64,000 bases of DNA from NCBI RefSeq assembly GCF_963675985.1, contig NZ_OY780958.1, positions 2,728,001-2,792,000 of the forward strand, read 5' to 3'. Origin of the DNA: an uncultured Roseibium sp. (GTDB lineage: Bacteria; Pseudomonadota; Alphaproteobacteria; Rhizobiales; Stappiaceae). The notes under the pieces are model-generated. The model saw only the letters and a list, made by a program, of their open reading frames with translations, had not been told where the DNA came from and searched no databases. A program made the translations under genes and the position numbers. Shown here in pieces: positions 60,059 to 64,000 of the stretch; position 1 is the first letter of the stretch; every line of letters begins with the position of its first letter.

Positions 60059-61843
60059 ATGCTCGAAGTCCTGATCGGCATATTTGCCGTCGTCGCAGGC
60101 ATTTTCATGATCGTCCGCCGCCCGGGCCCGTCGACACCGACAACCACAATCGGCCGACTTCTGTACGGCCCGCTTGGCGGGATTGTCGCCCTGGGCATCG
60201 GCCTGTTTATGCTGGCCTCGACCTCCTTCATCTTCGTGGACGCCAATCAGGTCGGACACCTGAAGCGGATCTATGCCTTCAAGGAACTGCCTCCGGGACG
60301 GATCATCGCGCTGAATGGCGAAAAAGGTCCCCAGGCCGAAATCCTCGGTCCCGGTTTTCACTTCATCCCGCTGGTCCGCGTCCTCTATGACTTTGAGGAA
60401 TTCGACGTCGTCACAATTCCCGAAGGGTATTATGGCCAGCTGACCACGCTGGACGGCCAGGCCATGCCGTCGGGCATGTTCATGGCTCCCGCCATCTCCG
60501 ACGAGGACATGGGCGACATGCTCAAGGCCGATGTCTTCCTGACCAAGGGCGGCCTGCGCGGCCCACAGGAAACAGTACTGAAGCCGGGTCAATACCGCAT
60601 GAACCGTTATCTGTTCGATGTCCGGCTGGACTAGAACACCAATGCCACGGTCATTCCGGCAGGCCATGTGGGCGTGGTCAAATCCAACGTCAGTCAGCCG
60701 GGCATCAATTGCGTGGAGGAGGAAGTCTCCGCATCAGAGGTCTCCCGCGAAGCGCTGTCCGTGCCGCTGGTTCCGCGCGGCTGCGTCGGCATCTGGAAGG
60801 ATCCCTTGTTCCCGGGCGCCTACTACATGAACCGACAGGCCTATGAGGTCACTCTGGTCGACACCCGTGTCCAGACCTGGGAATACAAGGGCGGCTACAC
60901 CAAGCGGATCATCGACCTTTCGGTCGATCAGGAGGGCGATATCAAGCAGACTGAGCGGTCCGTGAACGAACCGGTTCCGGACGATGCCGCCGACAAGGCG
61001 GTGTTCGTCAAGGTCGAGGGTTGGGACATTCCGCTGGAACTTCGCGCCCTCGTCCAGGTCGACCCGGCGAATGCGCCGGTGGTGGTCGGTTCGGTCGGCG
61101 GGCTTGCGGAGATCGAAAACCGTATCCTCACGCCCGCGATCAGGTCCATCGTGCGCAACGTGGCCGGCGCCTCCATCCGCGTGCCGGACAAGGATGCCAG
61201 CGGCGCTGTGGCTTCCCCGATCACCTACACCGTCCGCCCGACCCGTGTGCTGGACCTCATCGAAAACCGGGATGCGCTGGAGCAGACCATCGAGGCTCAG
61301 ATCAAGGTGGAGGGCAACAAGGCCGGCGTCGATATCCGCGAGATCCGTCTCGGCGAACCGGCGATCCCACCGGAACTCCTGGTGTCGCGCCTGCGGGTCC
61401 AGCTCGCCGACCAATTGTCGATCGCCTACGAGCGGGAGACAGACGCCCAGCAGAAACGCATCGAAACCGAGCAGGCCCGCTCCACCGCCGACGAGCAGCC
61501 GCGCCTGGTGCAAGCCCAGATCGCGGTGAAGGTTGCCAACCAGCGCGAACAGGAGCGGGCTGCCCTCGGCCGTGCGGAACGCCAGTATCTGGAGGAACTC
61601 GCCCGAGGCAAACGCGCCCAGGTCGACGTACTCGGCCAGGACCGGGTCGCCCTGCTCCAGGCCCTTGAAAAGTTGCTCGCCTCGCTGGAACGCAAACCGG
61701 AACTGGTCGCGCTTGTCGGCAAGCTGGTGCCGAATACCATCGTCGGCGGAGACGGTGGAGGACTTGCCGGAGCGGCAGCCTTGCTCGGCGCGAGCATCGG
61801 CGGTCAGAACAGCGGACAGCAGCCCAAGGCCGGAGCGCAATAA
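60059..61843 (+). pseudogene. SPFH/Band 7 (flotillin-like) gene interrupted by one in-frame TAG
   Basis: One continuous frame of 595 codons except for TAG at 60632-60634 (codon 192). Part 1 (191 residues) has membrane helices near the start and FVDANQVGHLKRIYAFKELPPG; part 2 resumes with NTNATVIPAGHVGVVKSNV and contains the SPFH core (VKVEGWDIPLELRALVQVD, then EIENRILTPAIRSIVRNVAG) and a long coiled coil (about residues 430-520). SPFH proteins form membrane microdomain scaffolds. No frameshift or other stop exists, so the gene is either freshly inactivated, read through, or carries a sequencing error. ATG has GGAG upstream. Confidence 0.8.
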
Positions 61844-61881
61844 CGCTTCTCGATTTGTATGGATGACAGACTTGCCCAAGG

Positions 61882-61909
61882 GCCGGCGCGAAATGCGACC
61901 GGCACTTTT
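61882..61909 (+). terminator. Possible terminator after the SPFH gene
   Basis: GCCGG pairs with CCGGC around a 12-nt loop, followed by ACTTTT. Weak stem, so low confidence. Confidence 0.4.
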
Positions 61910-61983
61910 GGCATCCCGGACGGTGTACTTTCCAAGTAAACCGGATAGCGTAGGATCGTCAGTCTCAAACACCAGCAGCCGCC

Positions 61984-62586
61984 ATGTTTGAAATATCCGA
62001 CCTGAAGACGCCCTTGATCGGCCCGGTCTCGCTTTCGATTGCACCCGGTGAATGCGTTGCCCTGCGCGGCGCTTCGGGGGCCGGAAAGTCTCTGCTTTTG
62101 AGGGCCGTTGCCGATCTCGATCCGAACGAGGGCGACGCGCTGCTGGATCAGCAGTCGCGAAACCGGATGCCCGCCCCACAATGGCGCCGTCTCGTCGCGC
62201 TCATCCCGGCGGAAAGCGGTTGGTGGACCGACAATGTGGCCGACCATTTCAAACCCGGCCCCGAGACCACCGCGCTTCTTGAAGCCATCGGCTTGCCTGA
62301 ATCGCTCGGCTGGAAGATCAACCGACTGTCGACCGGAGAAAAGCAGCGTCTCGCCCTGGCCCGAGCCCTCCTCAACAAGCCGAAGGTCCTGCTGCTCGAC
62401 GAGCCCACATCGGCGCTCGACGAACAGGCCACGGCGCGGGTGGAAGACATCATACGTGAGCAGATGGACCTCGGGGTCACGGTCCTGCTTGTGACCCATG
62501 ACCAGACACAGGCGCGGCGTATCGGCGGGCGGCATTTCCTGATGGAAGATGGACGATTGTCCGAAGTTCCGGAGACTGCGGCATGA
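61984..62586 (+). CDS. fetA: ABC transporter ATP-binding protein, FetA-type (YbbL)
   Basis: 200 residues. Walker A GASGAGKS in the first 40 residues, the signature LSTGEKQRLALARALL, Walker B KVLLLDEPTSALD and a switch His in LLVTHDQ. The protein is short, lacking additional domains, as in FetA, the ATPase of the FetAB exporter that lowers cytoplasmic iron during oxidative stress. Overlaps fetB by 4 bp. Confidence 0.9.
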   Translation: MFEISDLKTPLIGPVSLSIAPGECVALRGASGAGKSLLLRAVADLDPNEGDALLDQQSRNRMPAPQWRRLVALIPAESGWWTDNVADHFKPGPETTALLEAIGLPESLGWKINRLSTGEKQRLALARALLNKPKVLLLDEPTSALDEQATARVEDIIREQMDLGVTVLLVTHDQTQARRIGGRHFLMEDGRLSEVPETAA

Positions 62587-63386
62587 CCGGCTACATCGTT
62601 CTGTCTCCCTGGGACCTGGCGCTGGCCTCCGTGTTTCTCTTCCTCAATGCCGCGTTGTCTCTCGCGCTTCGCCTTGGTCTTGCGCGGCAATTGCTGATCG
62701 CCGCCGTTCGGATGATGCTGCAGCTTCTGTTGGTGGGTCTGGTGCTCAAGGTCGTGTTCGCGTCAGCCTCCCCCTGGCTGACGGCCTTGGTGGCGACCGT
62801 CATGATCGGCTTCGCCGGGCGCGAAATCCGCGCCCGACAGGAACGCCGACACACGGGGCTCTGGGGATACGGTCTGGGTGCGGCCGCAATGACGTTTTCC
62901 GGAACGATCGTCACTGTCTTCGCGCTGACCACCCAGATCCAGCCCACACCCTGGTGGTCGCCGCAATATGCGCTGCCCCTGTTCGGAATGATCCTCGGCA
63001 ACACCATGACCGGTGTCAGCCTTGGGCTCGATTCCCTGCATTCGCTGGTCGATCGGGAACGCCGCGCCATCGAGGCGCAGCTTCTTCTGGGCGAAACGAG
63101 CCTCACCGCGCTCCTGCCGCCGCTCCGGCGGGCACTCCGCAGTGGGTTCACACCGATCATCAACTCCATGGCCGCCACCGGCGTCGTCGCCCTGCCCGGT
63201 ATGATGACCGGCCAGATCCTGTCCGGCGCAGATCCCCAGGAAGCGGTGAAGTATCAGTTGCTGATCATGTTCCTGATCGGCGGCGCGACCGGACTGGGCG
63301 TGCTTTCCGCCGTGCTCGCCAGTGCCTGGCGCCTGACCGACACCCGCCACCGGCTGCGACTCGACCGGCTGAGCGATACCGGCTAA
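62583..63386 (+). CDS. fetB: Iron-export ABC transporter permease, FetB-type (YbbM/UPF0014)
   Basis: 267 residues with about seven hydrophobic helices. Family features: LRLGLARQLLIAAVRMMLQLLLVG near the start, LFGMILGNTMTGVSLGLDSL in the middle, and NSMAATGVVALPGMMTGQILSGADPQEAVKYQLLIM. FetB pairs with FetA to export iron across the inner membrane. Cotranscribed with fetA. Confidence 0.92.
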   Translation: MTGYIVLSPWDLALASVFLFLNAALSLALRLGLARQLLIAAVRMMLQLLLVGLVLKVVFASASPWLTALVATVMIGFAGREIRARQERRHTGLWGYGLGAAAMTFSGTIVTVFALTTQIQPTPWWSPQYALPLFGMILGNTMTGVSLGLDSLHSLVDRERRAIEAQLLLGETSLTALLPPLRRALRSGFTPIINSMAATGVVALPGMMTGQILSGADPQEAVKYQLLIMFLIGGATGLGVLSAVLASAWRLTDTRHRLRLDRLSDTG

Positions 63387-63436
63387 TTCAAACTCTGCAG
63401 CAAACGAAAATTTGCGCTGAATTGGGAGGAACGGGA

Positions 63437-64000
63437 ATGGATCTTGGACTTGACGGATTGCGGGTGCTCATCACCGCCGGGGCGTCTGGCATCGGCCTGC
63501 ATACGGCGCGGGCCTTTGCGGCGGAAGGTGCACGGGTGCACATCTGCGACATCGACGAAGCGGCGCTGACGACGTTTCGGGCGGACAATCCGGAGATCGG
63601 CGCCAGCCTGTGCGACGTCTCCGACCGGGCGCAGGTTCAGGCGCTGTTCGATACGGCGCTCGGCGAACTCGGCGGACTGGACTGCCTGATCAACAACGCG
63701 GGCATTTCGGGGGCGACCGCGCCGGTGGAACAAATGGATCCGGCGGACTGGGACCAGTGCATCGCCGTTACCCTGACCAGCCAGTTCAACTGTACCCGGC
63801 TCGCCGTCGATCCTCTCAAGGCTTCCTCCAATCCGTCGATCATCAACCTGTCGTCGGCGGCGGGAAAGTTCGGCTTTCAGTTCCGGAGCGCCTATTCCGC
63901 CGCAAAATGGGGCATTGTCGGCTTCACCAAGACGATCGCCCGGGAGCTCGGCCCCTTCGGCATCCGCTGCAACACAATCCTGCCCGGACTGGTGGAAGGC
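63437..64000 (+). CDS. Short-chain dehydrogenase/reductase (cut by window edge)
   Basis: 188 codons visible, then the window ends. GGGAGG 6-7 nt before the ATG fixes the start. NAD(P) motif TAGASGIGLHTARAF, the LINNAGISG loop, catalytic Ser in NLSSAAGKFG and YxxxK in AYSAAKWGIVGF. Classical SDR with cofactor preference not determinable without the C-terminus; D36 in ICDIDEA suggests NAD. Cytoplasmic. It starts 50 bp after fetB, so cotranscription is possible but not needed. Confidence 0.9.
   Translation, partial: MDLGLDGLRVLITAGASGIGLHTARAFAAEGARVHICDIDEAALTTFRADNPEIGASLCDVSDRAQVQALFDTALGELGGLDCLINNAGISGATAPVEQMDPADWDQCIAVTLTSQFNCTRLAVDPLKASSNPSIINLSSAAGKFGFQFRSAYSAAKWGIVGFTKTIARELGPFGIRCNTILPGLVEG

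Noticed and set aside
60632..60634. TAG read as pyrrolysine or programmed readthrough
   Set aside because: No pylT/pylS genes are in the window and the flanking bases match no readthrough signal I know; mutation or error is simpler, so I kept it as a broken gene.
60734..62179. 481-codon open frame on the minus strand across the SPFH gene and fetA
   Set aside because: Shadow of the SPFH and FetA reading frames; no start signal or motifs.
1..64000. tRNA, rRNA, CRISPR, transposase, integrase or phage genes
   Set aside because: I scanned gaps for T-loop and repeat-spacer patterns and proteins for recombinase and transposase motifs and found none.

Overview
The window looks like about 64 kb of chromosome from a marine or soil alphaproteobacterium of the order Hyphomicrobiales (Rhizobiales), most like the Stappia/Roseibium (Labrenzia) group. 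That placement is an inference from gene content: a MucR/Ros zinc-finger regulator, DUF1491, DUF2336, DUF5330, a DUF1214/DUF1254 pair, a TIGR03808-type Tat-exported beta-helix protein, a Cox11 (CtaG) protein, cytochrome c' and rhizobial-type intergenic palindromes. It has not been tested by alignment. The DNA is G+C rich and densely coded. I saw no rRNA, tRNA, CRISPR array, transposase, integrase or phage gene, so this is ordinary core and near-core chromosome rather than an island.

Layout. 0-9.5 kb: envelope and housekeeping genes (DUF1214/DUF1254 pair, lipoprotein, DUF2336, MscS channel, DUF1491, peptidoglycan-binding protein, a histidine-kinase-like protein without its phosphoacceptor histidine, DUF5330, SufE). 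9.6-16.4 kb: mucR, a 1 kb poorly coding gap, msrB, a divergent redox/sensing unit (cytochrome b561 and PepSY one way; PepSY, response regulator and histidine kinase the other), then an HxlR regulator facing a QorB-like reductase. 16.5-21 kb: MFS transporter, K+ channel, small anchored protein, oligopeptidase B. 21-26.3 kb: redox/stress genes (DUF2892 plus Crp-type regulator, diheme cytochrome c, cytochrome c', Fe-type SOD, DUF2946, periplasmic DsrE protein).

26.3-33.5 kb: transporters and single metabolic genes (YbfB/YjiJ-type MFS, class IV aminotransferase, VOC protein, haloacid dehalogenase, diheme cytochrome, PilZ, cupin). 33.5-37.6 kb: methylmalonyl-CoA mutase operon mutA-mutB plus an MBL-fold hydrolase; the mutase-protecting GTPase meaB lies apart at 51 kb. 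38-49 kb: LuxR regulator, DUF2267 protein, HerA/DUF853 ATPase, acetolactate-synthase-type ThDP enzyme, a 4Fe-4S/SCP2 fusion protein with an HxlR regulator, GNAT, M20 peptidase, LOG hydrolase, MerR. 49-56 kb: DUF1131 lipoprotein, PhyH-type dioxygenase, meaB, pyroglutamyl peptidase-like gene, beta-helix protein, Cox11 followed by a variant PCu(A)C protein. 56-64 kb: a leftward amino-acid nitrogen operon (aminotransferase, asparaginase, DDAH), a glycine-rich secreted protein, an SPFH/Band 7 gene broken by one in-frame TAG, fetA-fetB, and a truncated SDR gene.

I found no convincing new defence or mobile system. The points most worth checking are the SPFH gene interrupted by an amber codon with a perfect 14-bp hairpin in its leader, the iron-sulfur/SCP2 fusion with its own palindrome and HxlR regulator, the degenerate histidine kinase, the PepSY/two-component/cytochrome b561 unit with phased TGTCAG repeats, and a repeat that supplies the TAG stop codon of three unrelated genes.
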